Below, piece by piece: positions 1 to 7,788 of a stretch of DNA of 44,487 nucleotides; the first letter of the stretch is position 1; every line of letters begins with the position of its first letter. Made by a program: the position numbers and the translations under genes. A model generated the notes under the pieces. The model ran no database searches. It saw nothing but the letters and a program-made list of their open reading frames with translations, and was not told where the DNA came from. The DNA comes from a virus, in the IMG/VR virus record IMGVR_UViG_3300040810_000367, positions 1 through 44,487 of that record, one strand, 5' to 3'.

Positions 1-2031
1 AAAAATCCAAACTACGCAGCATTAGCAAAAAAGTTAGGTTGGGAAAAGCCTAAGGTAAGAGTACCAGCAGGTTCTAGTAAGCCAGCACAAGCACAACAGC
101 CGGCGCAACCTGAGCAACCCACACAGCCTGAACAACCAGCACCAGCACAACAAACAACCGGTATTGGTAGTAAACAGATACAAACAGCAATGCGCGAATA
201 TGAGAAGATAGTAAAGCAGCGTATGCCTAAAATGGTCAAAGGCGCAATGAAAGAAGTTGAACTTGAGGTTGCTAAGGCAGAGCAACAAGGTATAGACCCT
301 CGTCCAGAACTCACTGATTGGGCCAATGCGTTCTTTACACCCGCTAGTTTTGATGCATCATATACAGGCGAACTTAGCAGAGAAAATATAGAAAAATGGT
401 TAACTGACCTAATTGCTAAAAAGTATTATGAGAAGATGGTAGGCAAGGTTCCAGCAAACTTTTCCGCACCAGATACTAGAAGTCTAATACAACGTGTTTT
501 TAATGATCGATTTAGTGAAGCACAAGAGAAAGACCAAAAAAGTATAAGAGCTAGTGATTTAAACCTAGATGATATCAGTCCAGACCTACGTCCTATTGTT
601 CGTAAGGCAATGGTTAGATTTCCAATGGAAAGAGATAGACTGAGTGCTGTTATTAGAATGATGCAGCAAGATACCGCTCGTCAACAGACAAATATTAATA
701 ACATTAATAGGTTGGATAGAGAAAACGACGAACAGGATATTGAACTAGACAGCGATGACATACGTTTAAATGACTTGGAAAAGAGAGTGGATAGTTTAGA
801 AAAAGGTGGTCCACAAGAAAGTATTAGTGAAGGCAAAGAAGGCAAAAACGTACATATGACTCACTTAGAAGATCTAGTACTAGATCAAGGTTATGATGGC
901 GTAGTAAGTGCTCTACAGTATGTAAACGGTGTACGTGACATGCTAGCACAAGGCGGCGGCAAACAAAAAGTCACAGTCAAGTGGGACGGAGCACCAGCTA
1001 TTATTGCTGGCATTGATCCAGAAGATGGTAAGTTTTTCGTTGGTGCAAAGAATGTATTTGCTAAGTCTCCCAAATTAGTCAAAGACAAAAAGAGTCTCGA
1101 TGAATACTTCAAAGGCCACCCAATACATGGAATACTAAGATATGCATTTGCAAATCTTAAAAAACTAGGAATCAAAAACGTGTTACAAGGAGACTTGTTG
1201 TTTTCTCCTGAGCGTCCACCAGAAGAAGTTGAAATTGATGGTGAAAGATATCTAAGTTTCCGTCCTAATACTATTACATATGCAGTAGCCGCAGATAGCG
1301 ATCTAGCAAAACGTATCAGTAGAGCTAAACTAGGTATAGTATTTCATACAACATATGAAGGTGCAAGTATTCCAGAGATGCAGGCTAGTTTTGGCGCTGA
1401 TATTAGCGGCCTAAATGATGTCGCTGATGTATGGGTAGAGGATGCTTATTACACAGATGTAACAGGCAGTGCTACACTAACAGACCAAGAGAACGCTGAT
1501 CTTGCACGAGACCTTACAGCAATAAGCAAAAGGCTAAGTGGAATAGATAAAGCAAACTTTGATAAGTTTAGAACAGATCAGGACCTAGGCCCCATGTTTA
1601 ACATGTTTATGAATCAACGTGTTCGCGACAATCAAGGAGTTGGTGATCCTAAAGCGTTTGTACAAGACTTCTTAGTGTTTTATAAGGAACGCATTGATAA
1701 AGAAGTTGCTAAACTAAAAACTGGTCCCGAAGGTAAAGCAGGCCAAGCAAAGTTAGAAAAACTAAAACAAACCAATCAGTTTATTAAAGACAACGTGGGT
1801 ACGCTGTATGCAATGTTTGACATTTACAGCAAGTTGATTGATGTAAAGTTGAAAACCATTGCAAAACTAAATACAATACAAGGAATTGGAACATTCCTTA
1901 AAACACCTGACGGATATCAAGTTACAAATCCAGAAGGATATGTCGCTATTGGCCACGAAGGGGGCGCAGTTAAGTTTAATGATAGACTAGAGTTTAATCG
2001 TGCAAACTTTATGCTACCCAAGGAATGGTAA
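1..2031 (+). CDS. DUF6267-like phage protein with KxDG nucleotidyltransferase-like motif (5' truncated)
   Basis: The reading frame is open from the first base, so the true start lies outside the window; the first internal ATG is at 190. Visible residues begin with a Pro/Gln/Ala-rich linker (roughly bases 60-170), then a helical charged region, then a globular domain from about base 855 (MTHLEDLVLDQGYDG) to the end. That domain carries VKWDGAPAI at about 976-1002, which resembles motif I (KxDG) of ATP-grasp-unrelated covalent nucleotidyltransferases/ligases, followed by LQGDLLF, SFRPNTITYAV and GIVFHTTYEG. Similar proteins of unknown function are common in T4-like cyanophages and pelagiphages (I recall the name DUF6267). 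The position at the head of a run of virion/internal head genes suggests it is packaged. An ISE|G site just before the domain could be a gp21-type cleavage site. Enzymatic activity is inference. Confidence 0.7.
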   Translation, partial: KNPNYAALAKKLGWEKPKVRVPAGSSKPAQAQQPAQPEQPTQPEQPAPAQQTTGIGSKQIQTAMREYEKIVKQRMPKMVKGAMKEVELEVAKAEQQGIDPRPELTDWANAFFTPASFDASYTGELSRENIEKWLTDLIAKKYYEKMVGKVPANFSAPDTRSLIQRVFNDRFSEAQEKDQKSIRASDLNLDDISPDLRPIVRKAMVRFPMERDRLSAVIRMMQQDTARQQTNINNINRLDRENDEQDIELDSDDIRLNDLEKRVDSLEKGGPQESISEGKEGKNVHMTHLEDLVLDQGYDGVVSALQYVNGVRDMLAQGGGKQKVTVKWDGAPAIIAGIDPEDGKFFVGAKNVFAKSPKLVKDKKSLDEYFKGHPIHGILRYAFANLKKLGIKNVLQGDLLFSPERPPEEVEIDGERYLSFRPNTITYAVAADSDLAKRISRAKLGIVFHTTYEGASIPEMQASFGADISGLNDVADVWVEDAYYTDVTGSATLTDQENADLARDLTAISKRLSGIDKANFDKFRTDQDLGPMFNMFMNQRVRDNQGVGDPKAFVQDFLVFYKERIDKEVAKLKTGPEGKAGQAKLEKLKQTNQFIKDNVGTLYAMFDIYSKLIDVKLKTIAKLNTIQGIGTFLKTPDGYQVTNPEGYVAIGHEGGAVKFNDRLEFNRANFMLPKEW

Positions 2032-2032
2032 G

Positions 2033-2767
2033 ATGAAAATTACAGAACTTACACAAAAAACACTAAGTGAACAGATAACAGAAGATAGAACTAAACTTGA
2101 TGAGATTGGGCCAGTTGGCGCCCTTGCTGGCGGCGCATTAAGCTATGCAGCATTAGCTGATCAATATGGTTGGAATCCCCGTAACTGGCCAAAAAGCGCA
2201 TGGCTAGAACTTGGTGCCGACGCAGCCCTAGGTGCAACCGGTGTAGGTTTAATAGGAAGTGCAGGAAAAGCAGCAGCTAAAATAGGCGCACGTAGAGCAG
2301 CAGGCGCTCTTGCTCGAAATGTAAAAAAACAAGAAAAACTTGTAGGTAAAGGTAAAGATGCAAAAGCTGCTAAAATTCAACCTAAGATTGATAAACTTCA
2401 AGATAAATTAGCCACTAAAACGGCTAGAGCAAACGAGCCATCATGGACCGGTCGCAAGCTAGCAAAAGGAGCGGCAGCTGGTGCAGTGTATGGTCCTGCA
2501 ATCGGAAAAGGGATTGAAGCAGGAATTGATATTGCAGTATCCGATGATCCAGTTAGTAAAGCAGGCGAAAGAACCGGGGCGGCTGTACGCTCAATTGGCA
2601 AGACTGGAAGTGATATTGCTAAAGCGATCTCAGGCGGTAATCAAAAAGGCGAGTTTGATACATCTAAACCAGCAACAAGTGCATCACCAAGTGCAGCACC
2701 AAAAAAACGTGAACTTACTCAACCAGAAAAATTTAGAAGATTACAAAACATGAGGTTTCCAGACTAA
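2033..2767 (+). CDS. Ala/Gly-rich putative internal head protein
   Basis: ATG at 2033 lies one base after the upstream stop; an in-frame upstream start at 2000 would overlap the previous gene and is less likely. The 244-residue product starts MKITELTQKTLSE|Q, which fits the short N-terminal leaders of T4 internal proteins cut by the prohead protease after (L/I)-x-E. The centre is Ala/Gly/Lys-rich with small hydrophobic stretches (AAAGAVYGPAIGKGIEAG) and no enzymatic motif that I recognise. The stop overlaps the next ATG (TAATG), indicating translational coupling. Function is unknown; packaging in the head is inferred from the leader and the neighbours. Confidence 0.65.
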   Translation: MKITELTQKTLSEQITEDRTKLDEIGPVGALAGGALSYAALADQYGWNPRNWPKSAWLELGADAALGATGVGLIGSAGKAAAKIGARRAAGALARNVKKQEKLVGKGKDAKAAKIQPKIDKLQDKLATKTARANEPSWTGRKLAKGAAAGAVYGPAIGKGIEAGIDIAVSDDPVSKAGERTGAAVRSIGKTGSDIAKAISGGNQKGEFDTSKPATSASPSAAPKKRELTQPEKFRRLQNMRFPD

Positions 2768-3441
2768 TGGCATTTGATTTTCTAAAAGAAGAGCTTACTG
2801 AAGCACGTTACATTAGAACACCCAGAGACGCTATTGGGCGTAGCGGTGATAATATCAGTGAGACTTTTTTTGAGCATCTTCTAGTACTACAGCAGATGCG
2901 TTTTGAAAATCCTGCGTGGGCACAAAAGTATGCAAAAGAAACCTTAAAGTATATGAACTTTACAAATGTACGCACAGGTGCTACGGACTTGCACAACCTA
3001 GCAAGTATTGTAAACAATCCAAGCAAGTTTAGCGGTAAGGTAGATGGATTACCTGGACGTTTTGATGAACTTGCTTTCAAACGTTATCTTAGAAACATTA
3101 TTAACAATAACTATGTACCTGGGCAGGATAGAACCTTCTTAATGCAAATGCAAAAGAATCTAGGTATCAAAGGTGGATTACTAGGCCGTGCCAGACGTGT
3201 AATGGCTGATTATGCAAAATCTACACCAGGCGAAAGAACCGTAGTTACACAGCGTATGATTAATACCTTTAGACACGATGGCCAATTCCGTAGCGATGTA
3301 TTCAAACCTTATAGTAAAACTGCCGTAGCAGCAGGTGCTATTCCTAGTAAACCTAAAGGTAGCATTGCTAAAACAGCCCTTAAAACCGCCGCAATCGCAT
3401 ATGGTGGATGGAAATTAGGGCAATCAAACTTCCTAAACTAG
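2767..3441 (+). CDS. Putative internal head/virion protein
   Basis: A 224-residue protein whose N-terminus, MAFDFLKEELTE|ARY, has the form of a capsid-targeting leader ending at a gp21-like L-T-E|A site. The remainder is mainly helical and basic (GLLGRARRVMADYAK, RTVVTQRMINTFRHDG), with a hydrophobic C-terminus (KTAAIAYGGWKLGQ). No catalytic motif is evident. It overlaps the upstream stop by one base and ends just where a late promoter box for the next unit begins. I do not recognise a named family; a packaged DNA-associated protein is possible from charge and context. Confidence 0.6.
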   Translation: MAFDFLKEELTEARYIRTPRDAIGRSGDNISETFFEHLLVLQQMRFENPAWAQKYAKETLKYMNFTNVRTGATDLHNLASIVNNPSKFSGKVDGLPGRFDELAFKRYLRNIINNNYVPGQDRTFLMQMQKNLGIKGGLLGRARRVMADYAKSTPGERTVVTQRMINTFRHDGQFRSDVFKPYSKTAVAAGAIPSKPKGSIAKTALKTAAIAYGGWKLGQSNFLN

Positions 3442-3448
3442 ATAAATA
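3441..3448 (+). promoter_or_regulatory. T4-type late promoter GATAAATA, followed by hairpin leader
   Basis: The box abuts the stop codon of the previous gene. Transcription would start near 3454, directly before an inverted repeat GCACG (3456-3460) / CGTGC (3473-3477), so the mRNA for the 3492 gene would begin with a hairpin. Confidence 0.6.
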
Positions 3449-3491
3449 ACTGCAAGCACGTATTAGATTTTTCGTGCATTGGAGAAAAAAA

Positions 3492-3908
3492 ATGGCAGAG
3501 ATTACTCGCGTAAACGGCTCCGCATTTGGCGTCGTACATAATGACCGCAGCGCAACAGGCAGCGGTGCTATTTCAGCAGACGAAACAGTTATCCTAAATG
3601 GCCCACAGATGGACTTTTTCAAGATCATCGTTAAGGACGTTTCAGGTAACGTTGAAGACCTACGTAACGAACTAGACGCAGGCGAAGGTGTAGAAGCAAT
3701 TCTACGTCACATTGCTCTACTAGGCAATATTGAGATGTATCAGGTTGAGGGTGACACAACTGGTCAGATCTCAGTTGCTATCTATCCAGCAGGTGCTTAT
3801 ACAGCATCAACACTACAGACAGCAGTTCGCACCCTAAGTGCTGCTGGTTCCAATAACCTCGACTGCTCAACCAGCGATGTAACAGATCCTGGCTTCGAGC
3901 TAGTATAA
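3492..3908 (+). CDS. Small virion protein, strongly expressed type
   Basis: 138 residues starting MAEITRVNGSAFG. An in-frame ATG at 3474 exists, but GGAG at 3481-3484 lies 7 nt before ATG 3492 and decides the start. The protein has a beta-rich, Gly/Thr/Ala-rich composition typical of phage structural subunits, and its codon use shows many C-ending codons compared with neighbouring genes, which suggests high expression. It sits in a two-gene unit with the 3931 gene, between a late promoter and an intrinsic terminator. Possible roles are head decoration or tail/neck protein; none can be assigned by sequence alone. Confidence 0.6.
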   Translation: MAEITRVNGSAFGVVHNDRSATGSGAISADETVILNGPQMDFFKIIVKDVSGNVEDLRNELDAGEGVEAILRHIALLGNIEMYQVEGDTTGQISVAIYPAGAYTASTLQTAVRTLSAAGSNNLDCSTSDVTDPGFELV

Positions 3909-3930
3909 TAACAGAAAAGGAAACAGTTAA

Positions 3931-4233
3931 ATGGCTGATCTAAGTGTAGGCGTTCGTAACGCACAAACATACAGTGGTGACCGTCAGGTAGCCCTAACAA
4001 GTCTCTCAAAGACCAACATGACACAGGACGAGCTCGATGCAGCTATCCAGTTCATCCAGAAGACAGCAACAGTTATCGGTGTTGGCGACGACACAACAGG
4101 TGGCTTTAATGCTGGTGCTTCAGACGTGGTACATGTACTTTCAGAAGGCCCTGCTCCAGAAGCAGGTGCAAACTTCGGTGAAGGCTCAACAGGCGTAACA
4201 GCAGCAGTTGTTGCATACTTTACAAACATCTAA
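3931..4233 (+). CDS. Small virion protein
   Basis: 100 residues, MADLSVGVRNAQTY..., with a good ribosome binding site (AAAAGGAAA) 22 bp after the upstream stop. It shares the Ala/Gly/Thr/Asp-rich composition and C-ending codon preference of the preceding gene, so the two are probably a co-expressed structural pair. There is no signal peptide or membrane segment. A strong terminator follows 25 bp downstream. The family is not recognised beyond similarity in style to short conserved proteins of marine T4-like phages. Confidence 0.55.
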   Translation: MADLSVGVRNAQTYSGDRQVALTSLSKTNMTQDELDAAIQFIQKTATVIGVGDDTTGGFNAGASDVVHVLSEGPAPEAGANFGEGSTGVTAAVVAYFTNI

Positions 4234-4257
4234 GACTTAGTCTTATACTTTATCAAA

Positions 4258-4286
4258 GGGCGGTGTTTTTACATCGCCCTTTTTTA
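4258..4286 (+). terminator. Intrinsic terminator
   Basis: Stem GGGCGGTG/CATCGCCC with one G-U pair, a 6-nt T-rich loop and a T6 tract. It closes the 3492-4233 unit. Confidence 0.9.
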
Positions 4287-4297
4287 TTCTTTATAAT
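4269..4297 (+). promoter_or_regulatory. Sigma70-like promoter giving a leaderless start
   Basis: TTACAT (4269-4274), 17-bp spacer, TATAAT (4292-4297). The -35 is weak and overlaps the terminator. The ATG at 4305 is 7 nt after the -10, so it should coincide with the transcription start. Confidence 0.5.
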
Positions 4298-4304
4298 TAC
4301 TATT

Positions 4305-4712
4305 ATGAAGCATTGTTCGAGCGTGTGGCAGGATCATTCTAGCATACATAGAGTGGATATCAATAAACTAAGTCCAATGAGTTGGCATGCGGACAACCGA
4401 TGGTATTGGCGTGACCTGCCTCGTATAATGGATGATGGCTTGTGGTATCCTTTATTGTACTACAAGTGCTCACTGGACTGGTGGAACACAAGTTTCTTTA
4501 AACGCAAAGGCGCACATGAAATGTGGCCTCATATAAATCCTCCAGTAGTAAACGAAGATGATATGATCTGGGGAGTGTACATGGGCACAAACAGATTGCA
4601 ATGTCTTAAGTTTATGTCGTATAATAGTGTTGATTGTATAGAGTGTAAAGGTCAAGCACAACTAGTTGAACTTGGTACTTGGCTCAGAGATGAGGATCCT
4701 CTACATGCTTGA
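4305..4712 (+). CDS. Conserved phage protein of unknown function
   Basis: 135 residues, rich in Trp, Tyr, Cys and His (MKHCSSVWQDHSSIHRVD...). An in-frame upstream start at 4263 lies inside the terminator and is rejected. The -10 box 7 bp upstream and the lack of any Shine-Dalgarno sequence suggest a leaderless mRNA. The stop overlaps the start of the next gene. No fold can be named; the many aromatic residues (WWNTSFFKRKGAHEMW) suggest a compact globular protein. Confidence 0.6.
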   Translation: MKHCSSVWQDHSSIHRVDINKLSPMSWHADNRWYWRDLPRIMDDGLWYPLLYYKCSLDWWNTSFFKRKGAHEMWPHINPPVVNEDDMIWGVYMGTNRLQCLKFMSYNSVDCIECKGQAQLVELGTWLRDEDPLHA

Positions 4713-5169
4713 TAGTTATAAAGAAACATGGTATGCGCTTACACTAGTTGATATAACAGAAACTGGCGATATCAGAGGTTCAGGAAAGACACGTAATCAA
4801 CAGCGTAACTTTGAAACACTACAGCAATGCATAGGTATGCTTACTCAGCCATGGGGTTTAGGTCCTCCTAATCTAAGAACATTTGCAGCGGTGCATAGTA
4901 GATTCAAAGATATTGGTGTTACGTTTGGAGACAGACACGACTTTACACAAGAGATGATAAGCGATCTCAAAATGTGGACTTGGCGTTTTGGAATTGAACG
5001 TGAACAAACATTAGGTGGTCCTCACGGCGATGCAAGTCTATTAGAAGAGGTACTACAGGATATTCCTATTATTAGTGGACTAGATGAAAATTGTGTGTTA
5101 GACCCTGCTGTATTCAGTGTGCGACAAGAAGATCGTAATATACTATTAATACAAGAAAACGTAAAATAG
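4705..5169 (+). CDS. Conserved phage protein of unknown function
   Basis: 154 residues starting MLDSYKETWYALTLVD. Earlier in-frame starts exist at 4666 (TTG) and 4690 (ATG), but GAGG at 4692-4695 is ideally placed for ATG 4705, which overlaps the upstream stop by 8 nt. The N-terminal part looks beta-rich and the C-terminal part helical, with a Trp-rich centre (MWTWRFGIEREQ). No motif is recognised. It is coupled to the 4305 gene and may work with it. Confidence 0.55.
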   Translation: MLDSYKETWYALTLVDITETGDIRGSGKTRNQQRNFETLQQCIGMLTQPWGLGPPNLRTFAAVHSRFKDIGVTFGDRHDFTQEMISDLKMWTWRFGIEREQTLGGPHGDASLLEEVLQDIPIISGLDENCVLDPAVFSVRQEDRNILLIQENVK

Positions 5170-5176
5170 GTAAATA
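5169..5176 (+). promoter_or_regulatory. Late promoter box GGTAAATA with 100-nt leader
   Basis: Overlaps the previous stop. The 108-bp leader to ATG 5285 contains three copies of TTAGGCA/TAGGCA at about 5199-5232 but no clear hairpin. Confidence 0.45.
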
Positions 5177-5284
5177 CATTATAAGATGCTTCGATTATTA
5201 TAGGCACACAAATTTAGGCACAAATTAGGCATACACAAGGCACTCCATTCAAGCATCGCCCAAGAGTTGGTGAGAACGAGATCA

Positions 5285-5545
5285 ATGGCAGACATTGAAA
5301 AAGAAAGTTTAGAAGCACACGTAGAGTTGTGCTCTGAAAGGTATAAAGCACTGCACGACAAACTAGATGCGGTGAGTGAACGTCTTGACAAGCAGGATAA
5401 GACGCTCAATCACATCTCCAACACTATTACCAAGATGGACCAAAGTCGCAACCGTCAAATTATGAGTTGGTCAACAGGCATAATTGGCGGACTCACTGTA
5501 GCAGTAGGTGCTCTTGTCATTTACATCTTTAGAAGTCTAGCCTAA
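5285..5545 (+). CDS. XhlA-like small coiled-coil membrane protein
   Basis: 86 residues: an N-terminal amphipathic coiled coil (about residues 5-55, with HDKLDAVSERLDKQDKTL), a short basic segment, then one C-terminal membrane span (about 60-82, GIIGGLTVAVGALVIYIF). The order is that of XhlA-type haemolysin/holin accessory proteins and related small phage membrane proteins. TTG at 5267 is in frame, but ATG 5285 gives the conserved-looking N-terminus MADIEKESLEAHVELC. It is not adjacent to the endolysin, so a lysis role is only one possibility; it may be a virion- or membrane-associated protein. Confidence 0.6.
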   Translation: MADIEKESLEAHVELCSERYKALHDKLDAVSERLDKQDKTLNHISNTITKMDQSRNRQIMSWSTGIIGGLTVAVGALVIYIFRSLA

Positions 5546-5552
5546 TAAAAAC

Positions 5553-5560
5553 GCTAAATA
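5553..5560 (+). promoter_or_regulatory. Late promoter box GCTAAATA, leaderless geometry
   Basis: Ends 4 nt before ATG 5565; there is no room for a ribosome binding site. Confidence 0.5.
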
Positions 5561-5564
5561 CTAT

Positions 5565-5882
5565 ATGCGTTTTAAAGATATTACAAACGAAAGCATTATT
5601 CCCCAGTATGACGAGATTGAGTTTGATCTCGAAGAAGGTATGGCTTGGGCCAAGCGTGGGGGAAAAGTAGTCCGTAAGTTTCGCTGCACCAGTGGTAAAC
5701 GTAAAAGTCGTATTGTAAGTAAACCTGCACAGTGTTTTGCAGCACCAGATATCAAAAAACGTAACAAACTGAAACTTACCAAAGCAAGACTTGGTAAGCG
5801 TATGACACGAAAAGCACAACGCACAAAACGAGTAAACCCTGCAAGTAAGCGTGTAGCAGCATTGAATAGGACCAGCCGATGA
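5565..5882 (+). CDS. Highly basic conserved phage protein
   Basis: 105 residues. The first 30 are acidic (MRFKDITNESIIPQYDE...), while the rest is strongly Arg/Lys-rich (KKRNKLKLTKARLGKRM, RKAQRTKRVNPASKRV). It resembles a small protein conserved in T4-like cyanophages and pelagiphages; I do not know a demonstrated function. The charge fits nucleic-acid binding, for instance a packaged DNA-condensing or RNA-binding protein. It overlaps the next gene by 4 nt (ATGA). Confidence 0.6.
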   Translation: MRFKDITNESIIPQYDEIEFDLEEGMAWAKRGGKVVRKFRCTSGKRKSRIVSKPAQCFAAPDIKKRNKLKLTKARLGKRMTRKAQRTKRVNPASKRVAALNRTSR

Positions 5883-6151
5883 AAGCTCTAGACTTTGTAA
5901 AAACAATACAATTAAATGAAGCACCCTTTCAAGTTGTTAACTACGAAGGTAACGTACTTACAGCTATACCACAAGGCGGCGAACAGCCTATTAAGATTGA
6001 TGTAACAGGTTGGGTATTAGAATTTGGAGCACAAGGCCCTGTGCTAAGACAGCCCAAGAGTCCGATGGAAAAAGATCGTAGTTTGCCTCCTGGTAGTATG
6101 GTAGACATTCAAGGACAGCCAAGAGTAATTGGAACTCCAGAGCGAGGCTAA
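5879..6151 (+). CDS. Small putative internal head protein
   Basis: 90 residues. The leader MKALDFVKTIQLNE|APF again ends in an L-x-E|A prohead-protease-like site. The rest is short beta-rich sequence with many Pro/Gly (PKSPMEKDRSLPPGSM) and no recognised motif. ATGA overlap with the preceding gene implies coupled translation. Packaging is inferred from the leader only. Confidence 0.55.
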   Translation: MKALDFVKTIQLNEAPFQVVNYEGNVLTAIPQGGEQPIKIDVTGWVLEFGAQGPVLRQPKSPMEKDRSLPPGSMVDIQGQPRVIGTPERG

Positions 6152-6152
6152 C

Positions 6153-6374
6153 ATGAAGTTTGCAGAGTTCAACCCAGGTATTCAAACGTTCATTACTAAC
6201 GAAGAGCAGGATCTATTTCGCAAGATTCGCAGTGAAGGCAAGGTAAGTAAACGTAGCCTAACTGAAAGAGAACAAGAGATTGCAAACAAACTAGTAGTAA
6301 GAAACTTACTAGTTAGGAAACGTGTCAATGATAGCATCATCTTCAAACCACAAGCTAAAGCAGAATATTGCTAG
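6153..6374 (+). CDS. Small winged-helix-like phage protein
   Basis: 73 residues, MKFAEFNPGIQTF..., with GAGG at 6144-6147 supporting ATG 6153 over the in-frame TTG at 6129. The segment LTEREQEIANKLVVRNLLVRKRV followed by a short strand (IIFKP) has the look of a small winged helix, where a helix-turn-helix is followed by a hairpin; this is pattern reading only. Homologue-like proteins occur next to the following gene in marine T4-like phages, as I recall. A DNA-binding role is plausible but not shown. Confidence 0.5.
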   Translation: MKFAEFNPGIQTFITNEEQDLFRKIRSEGKVSKRSLTEREQEIANKLVVRNLLVRKRVNDSIIFKPQAKAEYC

Positions 6375-6738
6375 TGTTCTAAAACACAAGCCTCGTATAG
6401 TAATAACAGATAACGGTAAAGTAACACAGATCAATCAGTTCAGTGTGGTTGATAATAACGGCGTTTATGTTATACTAGACAAACAGTTTAATCTTAAAAA
6501 GACTGCGGTAGCATATGCTATTGCACTAGTTAATAACGACCATATACTAGCAAGTCAGTTAACTCGAATGGACAGACAAATCAGTAAATTTACAGAAGAT
6601 ATCTACTTGTACAAGCATTATGTAAAGAAAAATCCTAAGAAAAAATATCTTTTGGACAGGATCAGTGATAGTATTTGTAGAGTGAATTGTATAAAATACG
6701 AACTTAACCAAACGCTCAAATCAATTAAAATAGCATAA
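6328..6738 (+). CDS. Conserved phage protein of unknown function
   Basis: 136 residues from ATG 6328 (MIASSSNHKLKQNIASVLKH). GTG 6322 is in frame, but AGGAAA at 6315-6320 is too close to it and well spaced for 6328. The gene overlaps the upstream CDS by 47 nt in another frame. The N-terminal half is a mixed alpha/beta region (VYVILDKQFNLKKTAVAYAI); the C-terminal half is a long basic helix rich in Lys, Tyr and Ile. No enzymatic motif is seen. It belongs to a set of short conserved proteins between the internal head genes and the putative core protein. Confidence 0.55.
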   Translation: MIASSSNHKLKQNIASVLKHKPRIVITDNGKVTQINQFSVVDNNGVYVILDKQFNLKKTAVAYAIALVNNDHILASQLTRMDRQISKFTEDIYLYKHYVKKNPKKKYLLDRISDSICRVNCIKYELNQTLKSIKIA

Positions 6739-6741
6739 ATA
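6734..6741 (+). promoter_or_regulatory. Late promoter box CATAAATA
   Basis: Overlaps the stop of the upstream gene; a 20-nt leader with GAGGGA (6753-6758) leads to ATG 6766. Confidence 0.6.
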
Positions 6742-6765
6742 CAATAACATTAGAGGGAACTCACC

Positions 6766-7788
6766 ATGAATTTAGATGAACTAGCACCAAGACCAAACAG
6801 CAAGAAACTTGCTGAGGTTGCATCAAAAACTTTTGGTTATAGCGTAGACCTAAAGATTCTAGACCTACCAAAAGCACAACAGATTAAAGAAACATTTACA
6901 AATAAACTAAAGAAGTTAGACGAGACACTAGGCGCCAAAGTAGTAAGCGATAAGCGTTACTATGAAGCAAAGCTAGTAGTTGAGACTGTAGATCAGTTTA
7001 TTCGTGAATACAATGATGGTATGAGTGACGAAGCTCATGAGCTAGTACTGTTTGGTGAGAACGACGGCGACTTATATAATCAGCGTACTGTTCCAATTCA
7101 AAAGAACCTTACTAAGAAATGGGACAAGGGCGTTTATGACCATGACCTAGCTGTTAAACTTTGGAAGTATTGGGCAGACGATGCAGCAATGCGTTATGCC
7201 AAGATGCATGGTTCACCAAACATTAAATGGAGCAATATGTTCAGTGTAGCAGATCGTATGCAGGCTGCTGAATATATGGCTGATAATTGGGAAGAAGAAC
7301 TAGAAGCCGGTAACAAGATGGAGTCAGTTGAGACTGTTGAAGAGAGTGTTATTGTTGAAGGCGAAATGGAAGCAGCAGAAGTAGTAATGGCAGCTAGGAG
7401 TATTGTTGATCGTATCCAGGGTATGCTAGAAGACCTTGGTGAGATCATGAACGAAGACGTTCCTCCACTTACAGATACTATTACAGATCAAATGGGCGCT
7501 GACATGGCATCACAATACAGCACCGCAGTCAATGGCGCAGTGCAGGCAGCACTTGATGCAGTCACACAGGCACGTGCAGGCGCTGATGCAGCAGCACGTA
7601 TGCTAACAGGTGAAAGTGCACCAATGATGGGAGAACCAGCACCTGAAGAAATGCCAATGGAACCAACCACTGACATGGAAATGGATATGGAACAGCCCAT
7701 CGAAGAGCCTGCAGAAGAAGGTGATGAGATTGCTACAGCAGATGCAGCACAAGGCGGGGATGAAGCACTAGGTAGAGCACGTAGATAA
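6766..7788 (+). CDS. Virion core/scaffold-like structural protein
   Basis: 340 residues. N-terminal MNLDELAPRPNSKKLAEVAS, then a helical region of about 190 residues, then a segment with IVDRIQGMLEDLGEIMNEDVPPL (about 215-237) and Ala-rich helices, and an acidic Met/Pro/Glu-rich tail (about 285-330). Proteins with this helix pair and acidic tail are annotated as structural in T4-like cyanophages, as I recall. The acidity, helicity and lack of motif fit a prohead core or internal head protein. It has a strong ribosome binding site and its own late promoter; the stop overlaps the following ATG. Confidence 0.6.
   Translation: MNLDELAPRPNSKKLAEVASKTFGYSVDLKILDLPKAQQIKETFTNKLKKLDETLGAKVVSDKRYYEAKLVVETVDQFIREYNDGMSDEAHELVLFGENDGDLYNQRTVPIQKNLTKKWDKGVYDHDLAVKLWKYWADDAAMRYAKMHGSPNIKWSNMFSVADRMQAAEYMADNWEEELEAGNKMESVETVEESVIVEGEMEAAEVVMAARSIVDRIQGMLEDLGEIMNEDVPPLTDTITDQMGADMASQYSTAVNGAVQAALDAVTQARAGADAAARMLTGESAPMMGEPAPEEMPMEPTTDMEMDMEQPIEEPAEEGDEIATADAAQGGDEALGRARR

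Noticed and set aside
4263-4304. Upstream in-frame start for the 4305 gene
   Set aside because: It falls inside the terminator stem and the promoter; ATG 4305 fits the -10 position.
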